In this document: positions 34,014-45,433 of the stretch, piece by piece
How positions within the stretch are numbered: position 1 is the stretch's first letter
How the letters are laid out: every line of letters starts with the position of its first letter
Assembly (NCBI GenBank): GCA_963556145.1
Contig: OY744465.1
Location: 1-64,000 of the forward strand
DNA: 64,000 bases
DNA from: Hygrocybe punicea
Taxonomy: Eukaryota; Basidiomycota; Agaricomycetes; Agaricales; Hygrophoraceae
Direction of reading: 5' to 3'
Program-made: the position numbers and the translations under genes
Notes under the pieces: generated by a model
Told to the model about the DNA's origin: nothing
Databases searched by the model: none
What the model saw: only the letters and a program-made list of their open reading frames with translations

Positions 34014-35804
34014 ATGTACAGCAGTGACAGCACTGGAATGACCAACTTGAAGTTGCCTCAGCCTAGCACGGTCGCCGCCCTCACGTTCAATGCCTCTTTC
34101 AATGCATCACAATTTGGTCCAAGGCTAGGCAAGGTCACGCTCAGCCGACCGGAACACTTGCTGAATATTGAGACACCTGGTCTAACCATTTCGACTTCAC
34201 GAGGAGTTGTTCCACATCTATCCAGAGATCATTATCGGATAACGAAGGCCATTCGATGGGTTAATATTCCTTTCGAGTCCTTGTGAGTCCTTTCTCCATT
34301 GAACAAATGCATAGTCGAAACTTTACACAACAGCTTGGAACATGTACCACCCGTCCCGACCCTACAAGCCGGAAAGAATCCGCTTCACACGTTTCTAGGT
34401 TTTCCACAACAGGTTATTTCGATGTCATTGCGAGATCCGTGCGACGACAGAGAGATGCCTCCGAATGGGAACGACTTCGTTTCCGCACAATGCTTGAGAG
34501 GGGTTCGAAAGGCAAGGCGTTCCGGATTCCTCGTACAACATCTCAAAAGGACTATAGCTTTTTTTTGACAATAGGTGACGCGATCTTCATGGCGGTCGTA
34601 CGTCCTCGATTGCAAACCGGATGTCATTCTTGCACTATCGGATACACCCTTCACCAAGCCCCCATACTCCCAAAAGCGTATGACCAAGAGCATCGGGAGG
34701 TCCGCCGCTTGGCTTGCGGATATGCTGCGACCCGTCTCCACATCTCCGCTCTGTGAATCGGAAGCGCTATGTTCGCAAATTTTCGTTCAAATGGCTGGCG
34801 GAGCCAGTCTGGCCGCCCGGGCTGCCTTTGCACAAGGCTTGACGGAAATCCTTCATGGTAAGGAAGCAGAGGACATGAAACCACTCAATTGTCTTGATGA
34901 TGGTGTAGTGGGTTACGTCTTTGACTTGGTTCCCATTCGTTCAGCTCTCCTCTTCAACGACGATTCATCAACGACCAATAGCTGTTGTACTCCCGCATTG
35001 ACCGCGTTGCTAATGGCTTCTCTCACCCCTCTGTCCCGTCGCAAACTGCGATGGGTCAATTCCGCCAACTCTCCGCACGAGATGCTTCTCTTAGTGCAGC
35101 ACATCGGCATTGACCTATTCGATTCTCACTGGGCACAAAGAGCGGCCAACAACGGCATCGCGCTTGACTTTCGGTTTCCTGCGCCAGATCCACAGGCTGA
35201 GAGACCAGAGTATCCAAATACACGGTCCAACGGAAAGATAGATTTGGGCTACAATCTGTATGACCCTGTCTATGCACATGATTTCTCACAACTCTTCCAT
35301 GACGGATTTCATACTTCCTCCAGTACATCAATGGGTGATTCCTCCCCCCTGTTGGCGTGTCGCTGTGCAGCTTGTTCCCCGACTGTGCCGTCCCAACGCG
35401 TCTCACATAGTTCCGTCGATTCAGACTTTGAATCTGAGACGCTGTCGTTGATATCCGAGTGTGTGCCCTCGTTCACACGAGCATACCTACACCATCTCCT
35501 GCAAACTCATGAAATGTCAGCTCATTCACTCCTCACTATGCACAACCTCGAAATGTTGGATGCCTTTTTTGTCGGTATCCGTGCGATGCTATCGTCTCCG
35601 AATGGCGACTCCGGATTTGCGTTAGAGGTGCAGAAGTTCATCGCTTTTTATGATGAAGGACTATCCTTGTTTGATGAAGCTAGAAAAGCTTGGGTAAAGG
35701 TCGAGGCGGAACGGGGAAAGGGAAGGTTGGCAAGGGAGAAGGCTGAGCAAGCCGAGGTGAATCTTGGCCTTGCTAATGTGGGTACTACTCGAATACCTAT
35801 TTAG
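34014..35804 (+). CDS. QTRT2: Queuine tRNA-ribosyltransferase accessory subunit 2
   Basis: Non-catalytic partner of the eukaryotic tRNA-guanine transglycosylase, which swaps guanine 34 for queuine in GUN-anticodon tRNAs. Family features: FGPRLGKVTLSR and ETPGLTISTSRGVVPHLSRD near the start, DDGVVGYVFDLVP and GIDLFDSHWAQRAAN in the barrel, LGYNLYDPVYAHDFSQLF, and the zinc site CRCAAC with the histidine in AYLHHLLQTHEM. Exon 1 ends about 34280, exon 2 begins at LEHVPPVPTLQ, and exon 3 begins at 34575. The second intron (34512-34574) has a GC donor (AAG|GCAAGG), a rare but accepted GC-AG type. The start may be 34014 or the second ATG at 34038. A charged, coiled-coil-like tail ends the protein. 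The catalytic subunit is not in this window. Confidence 0.85.
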
Positions 35805-36391
35805 GTTGATTCCGTTTCGAAACGGCAGTGTTCCGTTAGTCTATTACATTTACTCGTGTTGGCGGCGCTACTGTGGCCCACTTGAAGAAAGCGATCGTGA
35901 AGGAAAAGTTCAAAAGTCATCTACGTTTGCCAACATCGAAGCCGATCAACTCACACTTTGGAAGGTCGGTAGCACTTTCAGCTTTGGCTAATCGATGCTG
36001 ATACATGTTGGGACGAATTTTTTTCGCGTTCAGTGGCCGGTCCAGGTAGACGAAACGAAACGGGCATGACTTGTCGACTTTATCGAGGTAGCCATTCGAC
36101 AAAACCGCGAAGTCTTTCTCGTATCCAGGTCATAGGCGTGCTAATCCATCTGCATCAAGACTCTGGGCGCCTACAGCGTTGAGTTCTGTTGTTCCAAGCT
36201 TGGGCTGGGGGTTCCTATTCCGGAATCCAGGCTCAGATGACTGTCGAATGTTGTTTATGTCAATATCGGCCATTCTTGTGGCGGTTGCAAACAGTATGCG
36301 TGCTGTCTAATCATCGTTTGCTGGGTGTGGGCATGGTTATTATAAGTTAACGTTAACAAGCTATCGCGGGGCACGTGTTCAAGATTGTTGC
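35805..36391. other. Intergenic region
   Basis: Short frames on both strands only; none has a family feature or splice support. It probably contains the QTRT2 3' end and the promoter of the NTPase gene. Confidence 0.6.
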
Positions 36392-39264
36392 ATGCATCCA
36401 AGTCAAAAGCGCGCGACATCACACACCGGTTCTGAGTTAACTGGACACCCTGCCACTCGCCGCAAACTTAACATGGCTCTCGAAATTGTACCTAACGACA
36501 TCGACGAGGCCACTCATGCTGTCATGGATGAGTCAGTCCTTGGAACAGTTGATGAGGAACCTTCAAAACTATCCCGAGCGACATCGCTTCTGACTACGAT
36601 TGTCGCAAAGTCTGACAATAAGCTAGATGGGAAGTACCGTAACATCTCAAATGCAAGGGATCTGTTGAACCGGCACCCTGATCTTGTGGATTTGCTCAAG
36701 GATGCGTGGAAAGAGCAAGCATTCAAGAAGATAAGGAACCTAAGTGCGCAACCCTTCCCTCTGCACCTAAGCCTTCCTAGTTGATCTAACCTAGCGAAAA
36801 CCATGGCTTTTGTGCAGAAATTCTTCGGCCCGGCGAAATGAGACGAGCCGTAGCTCCGGGCGTACCGATAGAACAGCGTAAGTCACCACCTTTGTCATGT
36901 CTTCCATCGCTCTCATGATTTATTAGGAGATGGTTTATTCGTTCATTAGTATAGCTAGTTGTATTCATGGTCCTTAGCTGTCGTCCAAGCTTTTAGCTCG
37001 GAATACCGTGGGCTTGCATACAGGATTTTATTACAGGCGGTGGATGAAGTGGACGCATTGCCTGTTGAACATCATTACGCCAAAATCATTCCCATCGCTC
37101 AGTCTTCCGGAACTGGTAAATCCAAAATGGTGGACAAGATTGCCATGGAACGGATCCTCTTTCCTCTATGTTTACGCGAAGATCTCGGGACGGCTTATTA
37201 TGGTGCGTTCGATGAGATATCCGTGCGCCCCATCTACTATCTGACTTTTGACTTCAGCATACCCTCCTACTGACATTGCCGTACGCAACTACTTGCTGGG
37301 TGCACCTAGCACGACTGAGGAGACAAAATGCAAAACATACCTCAGGGCATTCCTGCGCTCCCTCTTCACCTCGGCATATCGCCAAGCCACAGCCTTTGTT
37401 CCCGCGGATGAACAGGTGTCTTACGCATATATTGCGGACAAGTTCTATAATCTCTTCAAGGATACATCGAGCAGGAATTCCTTCTACGACGGTGTGCTCT
37501 CGGCCATTTCTCTAGGCTCCACGAGAGCCTGGGAATCCTTCCAGGTCCTTGAGAATTTCTTGAAGCAATGTTGCTTTGATTGGCCGGTCACATCTTGTCC
37601 CATTCTCGTTTCGATGGATGAGATACACGTCCTCTTTGATTTGCGTGCCCAGGACTCTTGGTCGACTTACAATCTGTACTCACGCTTGAAATCTGTGTTA
37701 AGTGAGATGGTTTCGGCCCATCTATGTGTTGTGGTCCTCTCGACGGCAACTAACATCCCAAAGATTGCACACCCTCGAAAGACATAGCACCCTCTATGCG
37801 TGAAAGAGATGACGAGCGCTTTATTCCTGCCCCGTTCACGGAACTCCCGTTTGACGTTCACATCATCGCTGAGCCCCTCGTGCCTGGGATGGAGAGCTTG
37901 ACTTCCATTGGTTCGCTAGGATTTACCGCAAAGTTTGGACGGCCCTTGTACGCCTGTTTGACTCGAATGGTTTGTGCATTCTGACCATGATTCATGATTC
38001 ACATAGATTCTATGCCACCTACCTGTCTCGTACGGCCCAAAATGAATCCCATTCTACTATCCTTGATGGGATGATGCTGACCATCCGGGAAAAGCTTTGT
38101 GGCCGCCGTTGGCCGCCGGCGTCTCCGGCGGGCCTTGACGTGTCATCTATTGCTGTCCTTTCAGTTCGATTTCTTCTTGAACTCTCCCCGACATCTTCTG
38201 ATGCCCGACAATATGAGGAAGAGCTCGTACGTTCACATCTGCGGAATCTTTACTCCGTTCATCAAAATGGGCTGTCTCTGGTATCTGGATATTCCCCTGA
38301 GCCTCTCATTGCGGAAGCAGCTGCGCAAATCATGCACTATTACATCGGAAGCAAGAGCAATGGGGACCATCAACCATATCTGAACATATGGGATCTATTG
38401 GGAAAATATGTTGACGGTGGCTTGGCTGCACAAGGCACTGTTGGAGAGTTGATTGGACGCATTCTCAGCATAACCGCGATGGACAATGCTATTGACGCAC
38501 TACCAAAGCACAGCGAACTCAAATTCCAGACACCTGTTTCAGTGATAGACTACTACAAAGCCTTCCTTACCGACGAGGCGTGGGAGACGCTACGTCGATC
38601 TACCCCTACCAACCGCATGCGACTCAGCCAGGATTCCGCTGCGAAAACTTTCGAACAGGCGTTCGGCGGCGCCTACTTTCATTTCTCACACTATGGCAAG
38701 GCGAACGATGCATCTCCTATACGCGATGGCTACTCGTGGGCTCTGTGGCTGCGGGGAACAGCAATCCTATGTCAACTCAACCAAGAACTCACCGACCGTG
38801 CATATCCTATCTTCTTTGCAAAGTTCGGTACTGTTTCTCCGCAATCTATGTCAATATCCCTCAACCAAGACAAGACTGGGCAATCGGTAGATCCTGTCGT
38901 AGTCGGGATTCAGTCCGCCGAATTTCTCAAGGTGTTTTCACCGGGAAAAGTGTTGCCTTACATCGCTGCTGTTCATTGTTACGCCCTGACCGAGAAGGAA
39001 GGAATTTCTGTTGGAATGCCAAGTCCTTATAGTCTCAAACATCCAGTAAAAGACGAAGAAGCTCCTCGTTACCAGATCGATTTCCGGGGTCTTGCATCAT
39101 ATAGGAATCTCACAGAGCGCACAAAAATCGAGATAAGAAGAATTATCAATGGCTCGAAAAATGCCCTCTTCCATCACCATCCCCGACAATATGGCTTACC
39201 GTTATTACGACAGATGCTGCCGGTGTTGCAAGATCATCCTGATGCAACATCATGGTGTATGTAA
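36392..39264 (+). pseudogene. Crinkler-like P-loop NTPase with one frameshift
   Basis: Starts at 36392 (or MALEIVPNDID at 36473). Exons: to about 36743 (NLVD-type helical segment), 36832-36891 (ILRPGEMRRAVAPGVPIEQ), then FSSEYRGLAYRILLQAVDEV and IIPIAQSSGTGKSKMVDKIA (Walker A). AYPPTDIAVRNYLLGAPSTT follows, then CPILVSMDEIHVLFD (Walker B) and VLSTATNIPKIA. At 37766-37786 the frame is lost: the upstream frame ends in TAG, while the next (SKDIAPSMRERDDERFIPAP) continues the family one frame away. Next intron about 37949-38006, then FYATYLSRTAQNESHSTILD and a long alpha-helical C-terminus ending HPDATSWCM. This family is expanded in Agaricomycetes and related to Crinkler-associated NTPases. The single lesion could be a sequencing error, since the remaining 480 codons are open. 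Confidence 0.65.
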
Positions 39265-39576
39265 GCTGCCCGTCGGACGCGACGGCATCCGGGTTGCCTA
39301 TGGTGCAAGAACATCCCGACGCGACAACATCCGAGATGCAGACAGGAGCAATGGTTAGATGAGAAGTCCCCGTCCCATCTTCTCGTGCACCTTATGTTTT
39401 TATCGTAGTTACTTGTTTGAGCCTTGAGTCATCTATATTAACTATGCAGTACATCCAATGTAAAGCTATGGACACGAAGTGGTTCATTCCAAGAAAGGTT
39501 GGTTCCGAGACCAGCCAGAACAACCTCCTGGACACCTAATACCTCCGACAAAACTTGATAAAGAGCCCCGCACGAG

Positions 39577-41343
39577 TTATCGATGACTCAAGTTCGCATT
39601 GAAATGCCAACCAATCGTCTTCTGTATGTCGAACTGATAGTTTTGGTGAAAGGAAACGGCGTTGCGGAATATGATCGAATCGAAAATGGTGCCTTTCAGC
39701 GCTGGGGAGGCGGATGGAAAGGCGAAATCTTGTTGAAGCGTGGCTCTTTCAACAGATGGTGGATTAAGCGGATCAACAGTGACGTCATCGGGTGGAGGAC
39801 CTTCCCAGTCTCCTTCCAAGACAAAACCGTGATTCGGAGCCATATTTCTCACTTCTCCCAGGAAGCCGGTTGGGATGCGTGATAGCTCCGTCTGTGCCGC
39901 CAGAGTAGGCGGCTGTGCTACCCCAGGTTACCTGATTTCAATATCGTGAACAGTCACAGACGAGACGTGGCGTATTGCGGCCAACCAAGAGTATAACTCC
40001 CTGTGCGCGATGGAGATATTTGAAGAAACTCCGGAAGACGTCGAGGGCAGGGCAGCAGCGGGAGTCAAAGCGTCCATTATGACCTCGTCAAGCATCGCTT
40101 CTACTTTGAAAGGGTGGTGCCTCGAAAATGGATCGAAAACGATTTCCGAGTTGAAACTTGGGTGACTCTTCAACCACCGTTAGCGACATTCACCTATTAC
40201 CAGCGATCTTACCAGAATATACGGACAAGTCATCCTCCAACTATATTTCAGAGAGAAAGACAGCCACACTGAACCGTTCGTTAGACTTCTAATGACATAG
40301 ACACAAAATACATACTGTATTTTGCTGCTTTTGCCCATTGCGGAACACGATAGGGTAGATGGGCGCCATAAGAAGACATCCGGCTGACAGGACCTTTCAA
40401 GTTGTTCACAGTCACAAGACCGCCGTGGCCATGCTGGCCACCAGTTACAACATAGTCAATTTCGAGCAAGCTGTCGATCGTATTTTCCGAGCGAATCATA
40501 TCGGTATTGCTTTCTCGGCTCCCAAATATACCAAATTTCGCCTTGTTTGAGAGGATGTGAAATCTGCTAGCTCTGGGTCTTTCGTCACCTCCCCGTAATG
40601 AAATGCAGTTCGATGCAGCCACTATTCCCGTTCTATCGTTAGATCACCTTGTCGTCGAGGCATCAGAACTCACCTCCGCTTGCTTCACATGTGTATGGTC
40701 AGGATTGGGGGACCAAAAGATTTCTGCAACCTAACAACTGTAATAAGCAAGTGATTTCGATCGGGAGAAATATGCGGACATCGGTCGCACTCCTGCCACC
40801 CATAACCTGCTGTTGATTCGGTTTCCTCGGTTTGCCCGTTGTCGACGCTAATTTGTAGCGGGTCAGCATTGCGAACGTCTTCAAAGCCGTGAAATTGACC
40901 CGGTTGGCCATGATGTAACACCAGGTCGGCGGCTTCGGCTTGTCTACAACCAGGCCAGTTACGCTTAAGCGCAGGTATCTCCAATGTCGTCCATACGCTC
41001 TTGAAGTCGTCCGGGCTCATCTGAGTGTAGTAGAAATTAAAGAAATTCCTACCCACTAGACGGAGCCCTGATGCAGTTGCGTCTTCCCAAGTCATATAGT
41101 TGTGCGTGCATTGCAGAATACCCTTTTTGCTACCGCTAAACGCATCCTCGAATAAAGCTTCAAGCGCTTCGGGCGTGAAATATGCAGCCTTATTCGGCAG
41201 TGTGAAAGTGAGAGTGCGCTAGTTCATCTCGCAGCCGCTTCACAGTCGCAACATTCGTCGCTACCTTCGATGGTGCTGAGATGCTGCTGTTCGATCTCAG
41301 AGGCATCCTGTCTGCGTTTCGTGTGGAACGTGAGGTTGCGCAT
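39577..41343 (-). CDS. Gene J: unrecognised multi-exon protein
   Basis: Exons I can support on the minus strand: about 41228-40745 (TFTLPNKAAYFTPEALEALF, then MTWEDATASGLRLVGRNFFN and PALKRNWPGCRQAEAADLVL); about 40722-40675 (EIFWSPNPDHTHVKQAE); about 40621-40315 (VAASNCISLRGGDERPRASR, SLLEIDYVVTGGQHGHGGLV, SSYGAHLPYRVPQWAKAAKY); about 40172-39930 (HPSFNSEIVFDPFSRHHPFK, LYSWLAAIRHVSSVTVHDIE); and a last exon ending HFNANLSHR at 39577. Splice borders are consensus and frames hold, so the gene looks intact. The 5' end is uncertain: 41343 (MRNLTFHTKRR) or later. A separate frame at 41707-41441 (MSSYAAMFALFNMKLALNAN) might be an upstream exon. No motif suggests a function. Confidence 0.5.
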
Positions 41344-42245
41344 GACGAGCAGCCTAGTTTGGTTGGAAGTACGGTTGGAAGTATGTGTATATTATATATA
41401 CGTGCATGACCAAACGCACCAAACGGATCGTATTGGATGCTCAGGATTTGGCAGCGGCGAAGGTGCCTCTATGACTTGGAATACAGCTGTAGTTCAAGGA
41501 CCAGTGCAGGGGGACCCCTTGCAAGTGCATCCTCGACTCGGACTCGACTTTCCTGCCTTCTTCGCCACTAAATTTGGGCACAGAATTTTCGCCCGGCGAC
41601 TCGAATGAACACTCTGCATCAGGTGTCTTGCGCCTTTCCACCACAGTATTTGCATTCAACGCCAGTTTCATGTTAAACAAAGCAAACATGGCCGCATAAG
41701 AGGACAAACATGAGAGGGAGGGATAGGATTCTACATCAAATGCAGCAGCATCTTGGGCTCAATTCTCCAGAGTTGCCCGGATTGTCCTGTCAGTCATTGG
41801 GGGCAGAGAGGAACTGTTCCAGTGTTCGCGAAGAGGTGGACGAGAAAGAGAGACCACCCACCTTCATAAAGGCGGTATTGACTCGACTCGCCACTCGACC
41901 ATGCGGAAAATATGGTCAATTGAGGGAATTGCTGAAGAGGTTGTTGCTAGCAATCAGCGCGGTATTGGTTGAATTCGGGGTTGGCTGAATACTGTATCCC
42001 TGAGCCGAGGGGACCGTTACAATAATAGCCCGTAACCACAAACATTATGCGGGTACCAAATACATGCAAACATTGTGCTCCACTTCTTCACCACGGTCGT
42101 CGCTCTCTCGTTTGAACCTACCATTCTTTTTCTCTCTCCACCGTTCTCGTCCCTCGTCCCTCGTCACTTCGACGCACCCGACGTCGACTGCGTTTCCGTG
42201 TTGGCCCGTTATAAAAATACATCATTCTGAACGTCTATCTACGGG

Positions 42246-43152
42246 ATGTTCCTCACATCTCTAATTGCTTTGGTGCTAGCATCAACATCGGCTTTTGGCC
42301 AAGATCAAATCGTTTTCGACTCCACTCACAATGCCACGTCTATTTCTGGGACCTGGAGTTCGGGGAGTAAAGCTGTTGTGACTGGCGCCGTATGTGTTTG
42401 AGCATTTTGTCATTGTTCTCCCTCTGAGGGCTCATGCAGGGTTTTGCGAATCCTGCGAAACAAACTTTCAGTTACCCTCCAACAACCGGCATATCATATT
42501 CATTGTAAGTGGAATCCCATTTATAGAGGGCTGTTGATCATGTCCTGAACGTGTCACGAAAACAGCACCGACAATGGCTATTACGAAATCGCACGATATC
42601 GGTTCAACGGAAATGGTATGTGTAGTCCTTCTATGTGGGGAGGGGGCGGGTGTGTGTGTGTGTGTGTGTGTCGACTGACCGATTTCGTTCTCGCTGTAAA
42701 ACTCAGGATCACAACCAACCTGCATAACAGGCATCATCGGATGGGTGCACGGCACCTACACTCTAAACAGCAACGGATCGATCACGATGACGCCCTTCGG
42801 AGACGGCTACCAACAAATCCAGGACCCATGCGCCGCCATCTCCAACTTTATCGAAAACTACAACCTCACGGAATATTACGTCGATTGGCGGATATTCATG
42901 GACCCAGTCGACGGGCCGAAGCTACACTTGTTCCAGTTCGACGGCGCTCCGCTCGCACCACAGTTCCAAGTGTCTGTGACGCCCAATATGCTGCCCACGC
43001 AGATGTTGCGGAACGTCACGCTGCCTACGACGAGTGCGAACGGCTTCACGACGCAAAACAATGTTCTGGTCAATGCTGCCGGGCAATGTTGGAGTTCTAG
43101 CATTGTTGTTGCGAGCTTGGCCATCGGGCTGGGTGTCTTTTCACTACTGTAG
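42246..43152 (+). CDS. ROT1: ROT1 homologue, ER chaperone for cell-wall proteins
   Basis: Four exons: 42246-42389, 42440-42504, 42566-42615, 42707-43152. It begins with a signal peptide (MFLTSLIALVLASTSAFGQ), followed by VFDSTHNATSISGTWSSGSK, FSYPPTTGISYSFTDNGYYE, CITGIIGWVHGTYTLNSNGS and DPCAAISNFIENYNLTEYY, which follow yeast Rot1 in order. The end (SSIVVASLAIGLGVFSLL) is a single membrane segment. Several N-x-S/T sites are visible. Rot1 is an essential ER membrane protein in yeast, needed for beta-1,6-glucan and folding of N-glycosylated proteins; length (about 235 residues) fits. The third intron contains a (TG)n run at about 42650-42671. Confidence 0.9.
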
Positions 43153-45433
43153 AGTGGGTTGCAGAAGTTTCTTCACACCATACGGTTTCTCCAGAGGGGG
43201 GGGTTATTATTATAATTTTTTGTCTCTTTGTGTCATTTCTATTTCTTTTTTTCACCATCGTTTTATTTAATTTTGTTCGTTTACGATTAGCATGTCTACT
43301 TTGCATCGGACCTACATTCCCAAACCTACTCCCCATCCCCCCTTCCGACCTTGAGACTCGTCGATCCGCTGCATTCTCTCGATTTTTATATTACATATGC
43401 TGAACGGATACCCAAATCGACCAGTAATCTCAGCCCACACTCGTTCCATTCGTTTGTTGCGTTCAGACACTCCAATAATAAAGACACTCCAATAATTGGT
43501 TTGTGTTGTTTTTGTTTCGGTGACAACGTGACACGTGACGCGCCTGAGGTTGAAATTTTCTATGCCGGCATTCGCCGGAATCGTCTCATTTGACGGTGAG
43601 CACCCCCGTTCCTCACGCACTTCGCAGCTGCATGTTGAAACGGCGTTCTGGTCACCGCGTTACTTCCTTTGCTGCCGTACTTTACCCATGGGCATGGGTA
43701 AAAAACCACGCATTTGCAGATGTTGTCGTTTTTCTGGCTGCGGGACTGCTTTTACCGAAGTCGTTTTGGGGCTATTACCCGGCGGATGCATGCAATGACC
43801 GAATCGCCCGCCAACTCGGTACGCGGACCATTGTTAGCTATAGGGTGTTTTCGTTTCATCGGAACAAGGTCAGTGTTGTAACCTTTAAAACAAAACAAAA
43901 GAAATTTCCACCTTTTTTCTTCAATGATGAACACAATTACCGGATGTAAAAACACAGAGTCACAAAAGGCTCTTTTGTCCGAGAGCGCATAACTCCCCAT
44001 GTGGATTATTCCGTTGCCTTCCTTCTGATTACCATTTCAACCTATTCTCGTTCGTACGCATTTGCCGATGGAGTAACTGACTGTTTTTTTTTTCGTCTTT
44101 TTTTTTTTGGTTCCTAGTAAATGGTTGAGGAGATGAGGTATTTTTTTCGAGCGCCTGCCGTGAGCTCGGTTTTCGATCCCCTTTTCGCTACTTGGTTGTT
44201 CGCCTGATAGCATCAAAGTTGTTCACCGATTGCGAACGGATCTGTATTTTGGGGTGCATGCGGTAGTAAAGAATGTAATTCTGCCCTCAATTTGCTTCAG
44301 ACACGCGGGCTGAATGTTAAGTTATATACATCGTGACCCACACAACTCGGGATGTGAGTTGGGCGAAATGCAAATTGCTTTCACAAATTCTAGGTGTAAT
44401 ATAGGTATGAGTGAGCATGAGGCCAGCAATTCGAGGGTCGATCCCACCCTTCCCTCAGTTGCGGGATTCGGAGTTGAAGGGTGCCCGTTTCGAAATCAAG
44501 TAGACCAGACACAAAAAGGCGTGCTAGGAGAAAACTAGTCATGAAAGCTCTTCGCATGCGGATACAGCAAACGATGACTGACTTTTGTACATTAATATTG
44601 TGAGTAAGGACTGGTTAGTGACTCGACGTTGAGACCCGTATGGGGGAGGCGGATAGAAGCGGATCATTGATATTGTCGTTGCGGATCAACTGAGGTGGGC
44701 GCGACGTTAGCGTGATACAGCCCGCACGGAACTAGATTACCCGCGACTTTATTTCGACCCCTCTTTTTTTCTTCTATTCTTGAAGCCAAGACTCAGCACG
44801 CGCGCGAGAGTTATTGCGACAAGTCGCCACGATATGTTATAATGCGTTCGCAGACCGCGGAGGCAAGGAAGGTGGCACTGCGATTCGCCGAATGAAAGAA
44901 AATTCCGTTTGATGTCGTAGAGGTCGCAGCTCTGGTTTGCGGGTCTTGGTGTTTGTGGTAACGTTTCAAGTTGACTTACGGGTCTTGGCAACGTGATAAG
45001 AGTTTGTGGGCAAGAACAGCCATGCAAAGCGTTGCAGGATGGGGAAATAACACAGCTGTACTATGACCATTGGGACGTCCCTTCAGCCCAAGTGAGATAG
45101 CAGCCATCATGTGTTCGGCAGCGATAAAGTCACGTGTACAGGGGAATGATTTCGTTACCAGAAGTCTGAGCAGAGCACTGAAATACGCGGTTCAACGTCG
45201 GCGAACCAAGGTCACCCAGCTCTGCCACCTCCAAATGCAGTAGCCTTCTCTGCCTGGAATTTCTCTGCTCTGCCGAATACTGCCACTGCGACCGTGTGAC
45301 CTCTCCCACCTCAAGCTCCTTTTGAATAATTATATCATTCCTCCCTCTTTCTCCAACACCACCACCATCAATCTCTCTCTCTCTCTCCTCCCCTATACCT
45401 CCTGCAACAACCCCGTTGACGCCTCAATTTCCT
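43153..45433. other. Long intergenic region without a supported gene
   Basis: 2.3 kb. Open frames up to 120 codons at 43590-43949 lack family features and plausible codon use. T-rich stretches and a (TC)n run (about 45371-45387) precede the kinase gene. It presumably holds the ROT1 terminator and the kinase promoter and leader. Confidence 0.6.

Noticed and set aside
42650..42671. (TG)n run considered as a regulatory element.
   Set aside because: Simple microsatellite inside a ROT1 intron.
43590..43949. 119-codon plus-strand frame downstream of ROT1.
   Set aside because: No family feature, no splice or promoter context; consistent with chance.
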